Shown: positions 7,651 through 16,287 of the stretch, in pieces
How the letters are laid out: each line of letters opens with the position of its first letter
Position numbering within the stretch: position 1 is the stretch's first letter
Assembly: GCA_964606895.1 (NCBI GenBank)
Contig: CAZSHX010000026.1
Coordinates: forward strand, 1-54,701
Origin: CAZSHX01 sp964606895
GTDB taxonomy: Bacteria > Bacteroidota > Ignavibacteria > Kapaibacteriales > UBA2268
Reading direction: 5' to 3'
DNA: 54,701 bases
Notes under the pieces: model-generated
Seen by the model: the letters and a program-made list of their open reading frames with translations, nothing else
Database searches by the model: none
Told to the model about the DNA's origin: nothing
Translations under genes and position numbers: made by a program

Positions 7651-8708
7651 CTACTGATAAATTCTTCGAAGTTTCTGATAACTTCAACCATATCGGCAGG
7701 TAATTCAGATTCAAATTCCAAAAACTCTTTTGTTTCGGGGTGAGTGAAACCTAATGTTTTTGCATGTAGCATCTGGCGATTGATAGTTTTAAGCATTTTT
7801 TCGGCAAGAACTTTGAATTTGGGGTTGTTGCCTCCGTGTGTGATGGAATCCCCACCATAATCGGGATCTCCGAAAACGGGATGTCTGTTGTGGGAAAAGT
7901 GTACCCTTATTTGATGCGTTCTTCCGGTTCGGAGCTTGACCTGCATCAGGGTAAGGTATTCAAATCTTTTGAGGACTTTATAATCAGTAATTGCAACTTT
8001 GCCGTCTCTTTTCACAACAGCAAACAGCTTGCGGTCGCGGCTCGAACGCCCGATATTGCCGTAATATGTTCCTTCTTCTTCATCGTAATTCCCCCAAACC
8101 AAAGCATTGTAGTATCTTTGTATTGTTCTGTCGGCAAATTGTTTTGCAAGCTTTGCATGAATCACGGGATTTTTGGAAACTACCAGCAAACCCGAAGTAT
8201 CCTTGTCGAGTCTGTGAACAACTCCCGGACGAATAGCATCGGAAGCAAAAACAATTCCTTCGTCCTGAGCATCATCATCTTCTTCATTTGTTTCAACTAA
8301 AATGGATTCTCTGAAACCAAGATGATATAAAACTGCATTGACAAGTGTTCCGTATCTGTTCCCAAATCCGGGATGAGTAACCATTCCGGCGGGTTTATCC
8401 ACAACAATCAAATGCTCGTCTTCGAAAACAATTTTCAAAGGAATATTTTCGGGAATAAGCTCAATGGGCGGCGGCTTCATTATTTTGCAGACAATTTCAT
8501 CCCCCGGCTGAATTTTTTTGTTCGCCTTGGAAATTTTATCATTAACAGTTACAAACCCATCTTCAATCGCTTTTTGAACTTTATTTCGGGTTGCATTACG
8601 AATATTGTTTGTAAGAAAGACATCAAGTCTTTCGGGGATTTTGCCGGATGGAGCTTTGAATTCGTACACCTTCTCGATGTATTCGGGATAATTATTTTTT
8701 TCTGACAT
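7647..8708 (-). CDS. rluD: RluA/RluD-family 23S rRNA pseudouridine synthase
   Basis: A 353-residue enzyme that isomerises uridines in 23S rRNA. An S4 RNA-binding domain covers about residues 23-85, and the catalytic domain follows with the signature RPGVVHRLDKDTSGLLVV, where Asp168 is the catalytic aspartate. The closing H-x-H-x-R-H-P-V-F-G-D motif (VHFSHNRHPVFGDPDYG) is also present. An acidic insertion (TNEEDDDAQDEG, about 140-151) precedes the active site. The gene follows lspA by 11 bases and ends the ileS-dksA-lspA-rluD cluster. Whether it is RluD or RluA/RluC by target site cannot be decided; the S4 domain favours RluD or RluC. Confidence 0.9.
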   Translation of the reverse strand: MSEKNNYPEYIEKVYEFKAPSGKIPERLDVFLTNNIRNATRNKVQKAIEDGFVTVNDKISKANKKIQPGDEIVCKIMKPPPIELIPENIPLKIVFEDEHLIVVDKPAGMVTHPGFGNRYGTLVNAVLYHLGFRESILVETNEEDDDAQDEGIVFASDAIRPGVVHRLDKDTSGLLVVSKNPVIHAKLAKQFADRTIQRYYNALVWGNYDEEEGTYYGNIGRSSRDRKLFAVVKRDGKVAITDYKVLKRFEYLTLMQVKLRTGRTHQIRVHFSHNRHPVFGDPDYGGDSITHGGNNPKFKVLAEKMLKTINRQMLHAKTLGFTHPETKEFLEFESELPADMVEVIRNFEEFISS

Positions 8709-8719
8709 TTTTCTAAGAA

Positions 8720-9373
8720 TTAGTGATTGTCAGTTGCAGAAGTATTCTGAACTGAAGAATCGCTTTCAATTTCTTTATTGTCAATTTCTTCTGCTCTCTT
8801 GGTTTTAAGTTCGGCAAACGAAGGAATTCTATTATGAAAAATCAAAAGGAATGCAACTCCTACAGTTACGCAGGAATCGGCAACATTGAACACAGGGAAG
8901 TGAGTGTAATGAATGTTCCAGAAATTAATATCCGGAATATCCACCTGAACAAAGTCAACTACTCTTCCCCAAAAAATCGGAGCGTAACCGTAAATCATAC
9001 CGTAAAATACTCTGTCAACAAGATTTCCGACAGCTCCGGCAAGGATAAACATAACACCAAGTCTGACCCAAATTGAGAAAGTCCTGATTTTATACAAATA
9101 CCATACAAGTACTCCGCTTGCTATAACAGAAAATAAGCTCAGAAAGATTTTGCCTGCTCCGAAAGAAATCCCGAATGCCATACCCTCATTTTCAACAAAG
9201 GTAATCTGAATGAAATCGCCAATAACGGGAATACTCTGTCCGAGAAACATTCCTTCGGTATGAAAACCACAGCAATTAAATCCTTTGACATAAAACTTAA
9301 TAATCTGGTCTGCAATGATTAACAAAGCAGAGCAAAGAAAAATAAAGAAATTCGAATTATCTTTTTTTGTCAT
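8720..9373 (-). CDS. lspA: Lipoprotein signal peptidase (signal peptidase II)
   Basis: A 217-residue membrane aspartic protease that removes the signal peptide of prolipoproteins after diacylglyceryl transfer. Four membrane helices are visible (about 8-27, 72-95, 102-120, 160-182). The catalytic aspartates are Asp120 in GNLVDRV and Asp166 in FNVADS. Residues 130-158 form a longer periplasmic loop than in E. coli, common in Bacteroidota. The C-terminal 30 residues are an acidic tail. The gene sits between the dksA-type gene (with the hairpin at 9408-9490 in the gap) and rluD, an order seen often in this group. Confidence 0.94.
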   Translation of the reverse strand: MTKKDNSNFFIFLCSALLIIADQIIKFYVKGFNCCGFHTEGMFLGQSIPVIGDFIQITFVENEGMAFGISFGAGKIFLSLFSVIASGVLVWYLYKIRTFSIWVRLGVMFILAGAVGNLVDRVFYGMIYGYAPIFWGRVVDFVQVDIPDINFWNIHYTHFPVFNVADSCVTVGVAFLLIFHNRIPSFAELKTKRAEEIDNKEIESDSSVQNTSATDNH

Positions 9374-9407
9374 TTTTTCGTAATATTATTATTATTATTT
9401 AAAAGCA

Positions 9408-9490
9408 AAGGCTGTCTTACGAGAATCCTACGTATCATAATTAATCCGGAAGCTCCTGATGTGATACAAATATTCTTATAAGACAGCCTT
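9408..9490. repeat. Long imperfect hairpin with 12-bp perfect base stem
   Basis: AAGGCTGTCTTA (9408-9419) and TAAGACAGCCTT (9479-9490) pair perfectly. Nested stems follow: AGAAT (9422-9426) with ATTCT (9472-9476), GTATCA (9432-9437) with TGATAC (9462-9467), and GGA/TCC around AGC. The whole is an 83-nt rod in the gap between the dksA-type gene and lspA, transcribed as part of that operon if it is one unit. It shares GCTGTCTT and ATATTCTT with the element at 3612-3734, and ATATTCTTATAAGA with 36679-36692. Confidence 0.6.
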
Positions 9491-9511
9491 CAGAACAATA
9501 CAATTGATATT

Positions 9512-10537
9512 CTATTTTAAAGGCTCGATTAAATCCAAACCATCTTCTGGGCATCTTTTATGAATTTTGTAAGATGCAGAAAGAGTAGTTATCGGAACAG
9601 CCCATAATCTTTCCTTAGCAATGAGACATCCGCAAACCCTGCATACGCCGTAAGTCTTATCGTTAATTCTCTGAAGAGCCTCATCAAGTTTTTTCAAATA
9701 CTCATTAATCCTCTGAATCTGAGCATAAGTTTTTTCTTTCTCCATCGCTTCAGAACCCTGCTCTGCCATGTGCATGGAGTAAATCATGCTTTCTTCGGCA
9801 AAGTCATAATTGGTTAAGTCTTCAAGTCTTTCCTTGAGCATACTAAGTTCTTCCAAAGCTTCTTTACGAACGTCAGAAATTCTGCCTCTGAAAACCTCAA
9901 GGTCTTCGTCGGAATATTTCAGATTCAGTTTTTTTACCTGATTTTCTGCCACTTGTTCCTGAGATGTAACTTTGGAAGGCTCTGTAGTCGGTTTCTTAGG
10001 AGTAGGAATATACTCAATTTTAAACCTCTCGCTAAGCCTGGTTTCCGGTTTCTTTTCTGCGGATTTTGCAGGTCTTCTGTGAGGAGTTTTAGGTTTTTCC
10101 TTTTGAACAGGAATAACCGCCTCGAGAGCTTTAATTTCACTTGCTGAGATGATATCCGGAATTTCTTCAATATGAGTTTCTGTTTCAGCAGATTCACTCT
10201 CTTTTGTTTCAGTTTTTGGTGATTTCTTCTTTGAATCTTTCACTTTTTCAACTTTAGCGACAACCTCCGGTTTTACCTTAGTTTTTTCAGGTAATACAAC
10301 TTCCGGAGCAACAACTTTCTTAGGAGAAACTTCCGGTTTTGCCTTTGCCTTTTCTTTTACTACCTTTTCTACTGCTTTAACCTCAGGAGTAGAAATCTTC
10401 TTTGCCGGTTCCGGAACTGCCTTTTTGACGACAGCTTTTGATACAATCGGTTCTACTACTGCTTTAGCAACAGCTTTAGCCTTTTTTTCGGTTACCGCGG
10501 CTTTAGGTTTTTCATCACTTATTTTCGTTTTTGCCAT
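9512..10537 (-). CDS. DksA/TraR-type zinc-finger protein with long Lys/Ala/Pro-rich N-terminal tail
   Basis: A 341-residue protein. Residues about 205-341 are a DksA/TraR module: a coiled-coil helix pair (YSDEDLEVFRGRISDVRKE; INEYLKKLDEALQRI) and a zinc finger C-R-V-C-G-C with a distal H-K-R-C. Residues 1-200 are low complexity, rich in Lys, Ala, Pro, Val and Glu (repeats such as KAVAKAVVEP and KVVKEKAKAK), like histone H1-type bacterial tails. DksA binds the RNA polymerase secondary channel; a basic disordered tail could add DNA or RNA contact, which is inference. CAGGAG lies 7-8 bases before the ATG. It lies between ileS and lspA. Confidence 0.85.
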   Translation of the reverse strand: MAKTKISDEKPKAAVTEKKAKAVAKAVVEPIVSKAVVKKAVPEPAKKISTPEVKAVEKVVKEKAKAKPEVSPKKVVAPEVVLPEKTKVKPEVVAKVEKVKDSKKKSPKTETKESESAETETHIEEIPDIISASEIKALEAVIPVQKEKPKTPHRRPAKSAEKKPETRLSERFKIEYIPTPKKPTTEPSKVTSQEQVAENQVKKLNLKYSDEDLEVFRGRISDVRKEALEELSMLKERLEDLTNYDFAEESMIYSMHMAEQGSEAMEKEKTYAQIQRINEYLKKLDEALQRINDKTYGVCRVCGCLIAKERLWAVPITTLSASYKIHKRCPEDGLDLIEPLK

Positions 10538-10644
10538 AATGTCTCCTGAAAGATTTAGATTTATCTTGTAATTACTCAGAATTAAAACATCTAAAATATA
10601 AATAAAAAAATTAAAAAAAAACTATAAATTACAATAAGTTGAAC

Positions 10645-13600
10645 TTATTTCTTCTTAAGTTCAATAATCAGCTTTTCTTCGTCAATTGAATAAAACTTCT
10701 CATCGTCTTTATCCATGTGCTTTTCAGCAAGCTCGGAATTGAAAGATATAGTCTCAGCCAATGTTTCAGCCATTATATATTCTTTCTTTTTCTCAATATT
10801 GATTCTCAACGTTTCAGAAACCTTGAATTCAATTGAAATTCTGTCGGTAACTTCAAAACCAAGTTTCTTTCTGATGCTCTGAATCCTATTTACGAATTCC
10901 CTTGCATAACCTTCGGTTATCAAGTCTTCGTCAAGCTGAGTATCCAATGCAACGGTAATTCCATCGGCAGAAGCAACGAGCCATCCTTCTATGTCTTCGC
11001 TTGCAATTTCAACATCCTCGAGAGTCAGAATGACATTTTCATCACCGATTTGCATTTCAAGTGAGTTATTTTTCTCAAGCTGACGAATTTTTGTATTATC
11101 CAAATCTTTGATTGCTCCGGCAACAAGTTGAGTAATCTTGCCGAATTTTTTGCCGATTACTTTGAAATTCGGTTTTACTTTTTTCGAAACAATATCTGTA
11201 TCGCCTGTAACGAATTCTATTTCCTTAATATTCAGTTCTTCTTTGATTATCTCCTGAAAATACTGGATGTCCCTACGGTCTTTGGTAGTCATAACAGGAA
11301 CGAGAATTCTTTTCAATGGCTGTCTTGTACGGATTTTAGATTTTTCTCTTAATGACCTTGCCAAAAATACTATGGTTTGAGCCAAAGCCATTTTCTTTTC
11401 GAGTTCAGTATCAATCAATTCAGAATTAGCTTCTGATAGCTCGAATAGATGAATTGATTCAGGATCGCTGTTGTTTTTCAATCTTAAATACAGACTTTCC
11501 GAAAGAAATGGTGCCGCAGGAGCCATCATTTGAATTATGTTTATCAATACTTCTCTCAATGTCTGATATGCTGAAATCTTGTCGTTGTCCTTTTCGCCCT
11601 TCCAAAAACGTCTTCTGTTTCTGCGGATGTACCAGTTTGACAATTCATAAATTACAAAATTCTGGATTGCCCTGTGTGCTTTTGTAAGCTCGTAAGCTTC
11701 CATCTCTTTTCTGTATTCAGCTATCAATGTATTAACTCTTGATGTAATCCAACGGTCAATTTCAGGTCTTTCAGAAACAGGTATTAAAGGTTCGTCACCA
11801 GTAATATTATCAATGTTCGCATACAGAGCAAAGAAAGCATAAGTGTTTGTAAGAGAACGGAAAAAGTCGGAAATAATAGTTTTGGCAATATCTTCGGGAT
11901 TGAACAAAGTTGCTTTCCACGGCGGATTATTGACATATAAATACCACCGCACTGCATCAGCACCGAATCTGTCCATTATCACAAATGGGTCTATAACGTT
12001 GCCCTTGGATTTTGACATTTTGATTCCGTCTTTATCCAATATCAATTCATTGACGACAATATTCTTAAATGCAGGTTTCCCGAAGAGTGCCGAAGCGATA
12101 TTATGCAAAGTATAGAACCAGCCTCTTGTCTGGTCAATTCCCTCAGCAATAAAATCGCCGGGGAAGCTGTTGTTGAACAGTTCAACATTTTCGAAAGGAT
12201 AGTGGAACTGAGCAAAAGGCATAGCACCCGAATCGAACCACACATCAACAACTTCGTGAATTCTTCTGTATTTAATACCATTTTTAACAAAAACTATTTT
12301 GTCAACAAATGGTCTGTGCAAATCAATTTCAATATCCTTTTCTTTTAAAGGAGTCAGCGAGCCATCTTCTTCTTCGTAACTGCCTTCTTTCAGTTCAGCA
12401 ATGGAACCGATTGCAAACATATCAGATTTATCTTCGGCAACCCAGATTGGAATCGGACTTCCCCAGAATCTATCCCGCGAAAGCGACCACTCTTTTACTT
12501 CTTCCAGCCAGTTTCCAAACCTGCCTGCACCAATTTCTGGCGGCTGCCAGTTTATTAATTTGTTTGCGGCTAACATTTCCTTTTTAAATTCAGGAGATTT
12601 GATGAACCATGAATCTCTTGCATAGTAAATAACCGGGTTTCCTGTTCTCCAGCAATGAGGATAGCTGTGGAGATAGTCGTTAGTTGCCCTGTAAATCTTA
12701 TCCATCACTTTCAGAGCAATAATAATATCTTTATCTGCCCCCTCTTCAACATGGTCGGAGTAGGTAAAGGTCTTTATTGCTCTACCGGAAAACTGACCGG
12801 CTTTATCGGTAAAATGACCGTTTGGAGTAACCGGCTGTTTGAAAGGAATTCTGAATTTTTTCGACATCGCATAGTCATCTTCACCAAAAGCAGGAGCCAA
12901 ATGAACAATGCCGCTTCCGTCTTCAGTTGAAACGAAGTCTCCGGGCAGAACAGTCAAAGCATCGGGAAATTCATTTCTGTCAAGCGGGTCAAAATTGAAA
13001 ATCTGTTCGTAAACAGTTCCCAATAAATCAGCTCCTTTGAATTCCATGATGGTTTCATATTCACCGTCAAGAACAGAGAGCCGGGATTTTGCAAGAACAA
13101 GTTTATCTTCAAATTCGCCTTCTTTTGTTTTTCTGGTATTTTTAACAAAAGCATAATCAATATTTTTTCCTGCGGCAAGGGCAACATTAGCGAGTAGCGT
13201 CCAAGGTGTAGTTGTCCAAACAACAAGATGACTTCCTGCCAGACCTTCAATCGGAGAAGAAACAATTCTAAGTTTCAGATAGCAATTCGGATCCCGAACA
13301 TCTTTGTAACCCAAAGAAAGTTCATGCGAACTTAATGGAGTTTCGATTGTCGGAGATTGGGGAACAACTTTGAATCCCTTGTAAATCAAACCTTTATCAA
13401 AATACTGTTTCAATGCCCACCATACAGATTCCACATAGTCCTGAGTACAGGTAATATATGCAGAATCAAGGTCGAGCCAATATCCCATACGACGGGTAAG
13501 TTCTCTCCAGCCCTGGTTCATTTCAATATTTTTATAGACAAAAGTTCTGCATGCTTCATTGAACTTATCAATACCGAATTTTTCAACTTCTGATTTATTT

Positions 13601-13908
13601 TTCAGACCTAATTCTTTTTCGAGTGCAATTTCAACGGGCAGGCCATGAGTGTCCCATCCGGCTTGGCGGCGGACGTAGAACCCGGTCATTGTTTTAAAAC
13701 GGCAAACTGTATCTTTAATAGTTCTTGCCATCATGTGGTGAATGCCGGGCTTACCGTTTACGGTAGGCGGACCTTCGTAAAAGCTGAAAAATGGTCTTCC
13801 CTCGGATTGTTTGAGGGATTTTTCGAATATATTTTCATTTTCCCAAAATTCTAATATTTTTTGCTCAAGCTCTGGATAAGTAAAATTATCCGGCAATGGA
13901 TTATACAT
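10645..13908 (-). CDS. ileS: Isoleucyl-tRNA synthetase
   Basis: A 1087-residue class I synthetase that charges tRNA-Ile. The HIGH-type motif is GIHH (in PTVNGKPGIHHMMARTIKD), the editing CP1 domain follows (WTTTPWTLLANVALA; EDGSGIVHLAPAFGEDD), and KMSKSKGN is the second catalytic motif. The length and the absence of a C-terminal zinc finger place it with the long, eukaryote-like ileS2 type found across Bacteroidota and Chlorobiota; this type is often mupirocin tolerant. The ATG at 13908 begins with MYNPLPDNF and has AGG 9 bases upstream; the frame opens 13 codons earlier. It is the first gene of the cluster running to rluD and is divergent from accD. Confidence 0.96.
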   Translation of the reverse strand: MYNPLPDNFTYPELEQKILEFWENENIFEKSLKQSEGRPFFSFYEGPPTVNGKPGIHHMMARTIKDTVCRFKTMTGFYVRRQAGWDTHGLPVEIALEKELGLKNKSEVEKFGIDKFNEACRTFVYKNIEMNQGWRELTRRMGYWLDLDSAYITCTQDYVESVWWALKQYFDKGLIYKGFKVVPQSPTIETPLSSHELSLGYKDVRDPNCYLKLRIVSSPIEGLAGSHLVVWTTTPWTLLANVALAAGKNIDYAFVKNTRKTKEGEFEDKLVLAKSRLSVLDGEYETIMEFKGADLLGTVYEQIFNFDPLDRNEFPDALTVLPGDFVSTEDGSGIVHLAPAFGEDDYAMSKKFRIPFKQPVTPNGHFTDKAGQFSGRAIKTFTYSDHVEEGADKDIIIALKVMDKIYRATNDYLHSYPHCWRTGNPVIYYARDSWFIKSPEFKKEMLAANKLINWQPPEIGAGRFGNWLEEVKEWSLSRDRFWGSPIPIWVAEDKSDMFAIGSIAELKEGSYEEEDGSLTPLKEKDIEIDLHRPFVDKIVFVKNGIKYRRIHEVVDVWFDSGAMPFAQFHYPFENVELFNNSFPGDFIAEGIDQTRGWFYTLHNIASALFGKPAFKNIVVNELILDKDGIKMSKSKGNVIDPFVIMDRFGADAVRWYLYVNNPPWKATLFNPEDIAKTIISDFFRSLTNTYAFFALYANIDNITGDEPLIPVSERPEIDRWITSRVNTLIAEYRKEMEAYELTKAHRAIQNFVIYELSNWYIRRNRRRFWKGEKDNDKISAYQTLREVLINIIQMMAPAAPFLSESLYLRLKNNSDPESIHLFELSEANSELIDTELEKKMALAQTIVFLARSLREKSKIRTRQPLKRILVPVMTTKDRRDIQYFQEIIKEELNIKEIEFVTGDTDIVSKKVKPNFKVIGKKFGKITQLVAGAIKDLDNTKIRQLEKNNSLEMQIGDENVILTLEDVEIASEDIEGWLVASADGITVALDTQLDEDLITEGYAREFVNRIQSIRKKLGFEVTDRISIEFKVSETLRINIEKKKEYIMAETLAETISFNSELAEKHMDKDDEKFYSIDEEKLIIELKKK

Positions 13909-14035
13909 TTTTATATACCTAAATTTTCGTAAATACAAAAAAAACAAGCAACAATATTACTACTTTTTTCTGAAAATTCAAAATTTATTAAGTATATACA
14001 TTAAAATAAAAACAATAGCCGTTGAAAACTTTTTC

Positions 14036-14066
14036 TTGTTCATGATGTTTTTTTAAATTATCTTTG
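14036..14066 (+). promoter_or_regulatory. Promoter of accD
   Basis: TTG at 14036-14038 and TATCTTTG at 14059-14066, spaced by 20 bases, fit the Bacteroidetes sigma-A pattern (TTG, 19-21 bases, TAnnTTTG). Transcription should start near 14073, leaving a leader of about 27 bases that includes CGGAGG before the ATG at 14100. Confidence 0.65.
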
Positions 14067-14099
14067 AACTATGATTTTAAATTATTTCGGAGGTTTTTA

Positions 14100-14939
14100 A
14101 TGTCCTGGTTTATAAGGTCAAAAGAAAATATCAAAGAATCAACGCAAAAGGAAATGCCCGATGGACTCTGGACAAAGTGTCCAACTTGTTCGGAAGTAAT
14201 TTTCAAAAAACAGCTTGAAGAGAATCTGTTCACTTGTTTCAAATGTAATCATCATTTTAGAATTGGTGGCAGTGAATACATAGATGTAATTTTTGACGAA
14301 AATACGTTTACTGAAACAAATACAGGACTGCGGTCAGCTGACCCTCTTGGCTTTGTGGACAGCAAGCCCTATTTTTCGAGAATTACGGAAAACCTGACAA
14401 AGACTCAACTTAATGATGCACTGACAACCGGAACCGGAAATATTAACGGAAGAGAGATTTCTTTTGCCGTTATGAATTTCAATTTCATTGGCGGCAGTAT
14501 GGGTTCTGTTGTAGGAGAAAAATTCTGCCGAGCAGTTAATCTTGCCATTGAAAAGCGAATGCCATTTTTCGTGGTGACTGCATCAGGCGGTGCTCGTATG
14601 CAGGAAGCTGCATTATCATTAATGCAGATGGCAAAAACCTCTGCTTCGCTTGCTATACTTGCCGAAGAAAAGTTGCCCTACATTGTATTGCTGACTGACC
14701 CCACAACCGGAGGCGTTACTGCATCGTTCGGCATGCTTGGCGATGTTATACTTGCCGAGCCGGGAGCCTTGATTGGTTTTGCTGGTCCAAGAGTTATCGA
14801 GCAAACCATCAGAAGAAAACTACCTACAGGTTTTCAGCGTTCCGAATTCCTGGTGGAACATGGGTTTATAGACATGATTGTAAAAAGAAATGAACTACGG
14901 GAATCACTGACCAAAATATTTTCTTGGTTTTTGAACTAA
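14100..14939 (+). CDS. accD: Acetyl-CoA carboxylase carboxyltransferase subunit beta
   Basis: A 279-residue subunit that, with AccA, moves the carboxyl group from biotin to acetyl-CoA to give malonyl-CoA for fatty acid synthesis. The N-terminal zinc finger is complete (Cys27, Cys30, Cys46, Cys49). The crotonase-like fold follows with GGSMGSVVGEKFCRA, ASGGARMQEAALSLMQMAK, and TTGGVTASFGMLGD. The start at 14100 is chosen for CGGAGG 7 bases upstream; the frame opens 12 codons earlier, inside the promoter. accA is not in the window. Confidence 0.96.
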   Translation: MSWFIRSKENIKESTQKEMPDGLWTKCPTCSEVIFKKQLEENLFTCFKCNHHFRIGGSEYIDVIFDENTFTETNTGLRSADPLGFVDSKPYFSRITENLTKTQLNDALTTGTGNINGREISFAVMNFNFIGGSMGSVVGEKFCRAVNLAIEKRMPFFVVTASGGARMQEAALSLMQMAKTSASLAILAEEKLPYIVLLTDPTTGGVTASFGMLGDVILAEPGALIGFAGPRVIEQTIRRKLPTGFQRSEFLVEHGFIDMIVKRNELRESLTKIFSWFLN

Positions 14940-14991
14940 AGTTTTGTCGGGTTCGTCCCGAAAATAAAAAGTGATAGATGGCAAAGATTAA

Positions 14992-15783
14992 ATGTTTAAA
15001 AATTTAATAATAGCGGGGATGGCAATATTGGGATTTCAGACTACAAATGCTTTTGGAAAAATTGACACAATAAAAGTAGATAGAAAAGACTATCACACAA
15101 ATTTGGTATTATCTGTTGGCTCTTCATTCGCTACCAGTTCGAAATCTTTTTTTGACGACTATCAAAAGTATCTTGGCGGTTATCCTAAAACCTTCAATTT
15201 TTCGCCTATTGCAAGCATCCAGATTAAATTTGACTTAGACACAGGTTATAAAATATCTTTGGCAGTTGATTACTTTCATACAGGGTTTGTTGATTCTTAC
15301 AATAACTATGTAAAGAGCAATCAGGGTTTTTTATTACGGAATGTGGGAGAAAAATTAGAAATGGATAATTTCCCCGTCATTGCAGGAATTGATGTTATAC
15401 CTGTAGATATGCCCTACAAGACTTATGTCGGATTTGGGGCAGGCATATTGGTTTCGAAAATCTTTTGGAAAGAAGATGTTTCTTCACCAAAAGAAAACGA
15501 TACGAGATTAAGCGGTGTGAAATATGATCAAACTGTCCTGTCGCCTGCAATCAGGTTGACGACAGGTTTAGAATTGAATTTCGACAAGAAATCGGAGAGA
15601 GATTTTTTGAAAAGCCTTGTAGCCGAGGCACGTTTTTCTTATTTATTCAGATATGTTTCAATTTTCGAAGGAATTAAAGACGAAGATGCAGGATTCAAAG
15701 AAATAGCTGAAAAAAGCTATGCGATTTTACCGTTTTACTTAGGTCTTTACTTAGGCCTTAGTTTTAATATCGGTTATCTGTAA
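14992..15783 (+). CDS. Outer-membrane beta-barrel-like protein, unknown function
   Basis: A 263-residue protein with a signal peptide (about 1-22, ending TNAFG). The mature part alternates hydrophobic and polar residues in strands (for example TNLVLSVGSSFATSS, ASIQIKFDLDTGYKISLAVDYF, LPFYLGLYLGLSFNIGYL) and ends in a strand with terminal hydrophobics, as in small outer-membrane barrels or OmpA-like porin folds. No domain could be named. It lies 52 bases after accD on the same strand and may be read through from it. Confidence 0.7.
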   Translation: MFKNLIIAGMAILGFQTTNAFGKIDTIKVDRKDYHTNLVLSVGSSFATSSKSFFDDYQKYLGGYPKTFNFSPIASIQIKFDLDTGYKISLAVDYFHTGFVDSYNNYVKSNQGFLLRNVGEKLEMDNFPVIAGIDVIPVDMPYKTYVGFGAGILVSKIFWKEDVSSPKENDTRLSGVKYDQTVLSPAIRLTTGLELNFDKKSERDFLKSLVAEARFSYLFRYVSIFEGIKDEDAGFKEIAEKSYAILPFYLGLYLGLSFNIGYL

Positions 15784-15832
15784 CAGTACTAACTAATTAT
15801 TTTATGTACTCTTAATTTGAAGAGAGGTAGCT

Positions 15833-16147
15833 ATGCAAACCCAAGTAACATTCAGACACATGAAGTCAAATTCCGATTTCCGGGAAGAAGCCCAGGAAGC
15901 AATAACAAAGTTTGAAAAATTTTCCGACCAAATCACAAGTGCAAATGTTGAATTTATAGCAGAAAGCATGAGTGTAGTCGAGATAACGGTTCATATTTAC
16001 GGCAAAGTACTTGTTGTTAAGGAGCAATCGGATGACTTTTTGAAAAGTCTTCATGAAGCGGCTGATAAAATGATCAGACAATTAAGAAAACAAAAAGAAA
16101 AACATCAACACCCGAAAGGAATAGATTTATCATTAATAATGTTTTGA
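15833..16147 (+). CDS. hpf: Ribosome hibernation-promoting factor, short form
   Basis: A 104-residue member of the HPF/RaiA (YfiA) family, which binds the 30S decoding region in stationary phase and promotes ribosome dimers or inactive 70S. The fold order is visible: VTFRHMKSNSDFREEAQEAITKFEKF, then VEFIAESMSVVEITVHIYGKVLVV and a second helix ending in a basic tail (MIRQLRKQKEKHQH). It lacks the C-terminal extension of long HPF. GAGAGG lies 5 bases before the ATG. A strong terminator follows, and hprK comes next. Confidence 0.9.
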   Translation: MQTQVTFRHMKSNSDFREEAQEAITKFEKFSDQITSANVEFIAESMSVVEITVHIYGKVLVVKEQSDDFLKSLHEAADKMIRQLRKQKEKHQHPKGIDLSLIMF

Positions 16148-16156
16148 TTTAAAAGG

Positions 16157-16184
16157 AAAGGGCTCGTAAAGAGCCCTTTTTTTT
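16157..16184 (+). terminator. Intrinsic terminator after hpf
   Basis: AAAGGGCTC (16157-16165) and GAGCCCTTT (16171-16179) form a 9-bp stem with a GTAAA loop, followed by a run of eight to nine Ts. It lies 10 bases after the hpf stop, so hprK has its own promoter. Confidence 0.9.
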
Positions 16185-16287
16185 ACCAAAATTGTTACCA
16201 ATTTTATCAAATTCACAATATTTCTTTTTTTTACCGTAATAATTTGCTAATTTATAAGTTTATATATTAATTAATTTAAGAAAATAA

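Noticed and set aside
14945..14960. TCGGG/CCCGA hairpin after accD as a terminator
   Set aside because: A five-base stem with no following T run; too weak to call.
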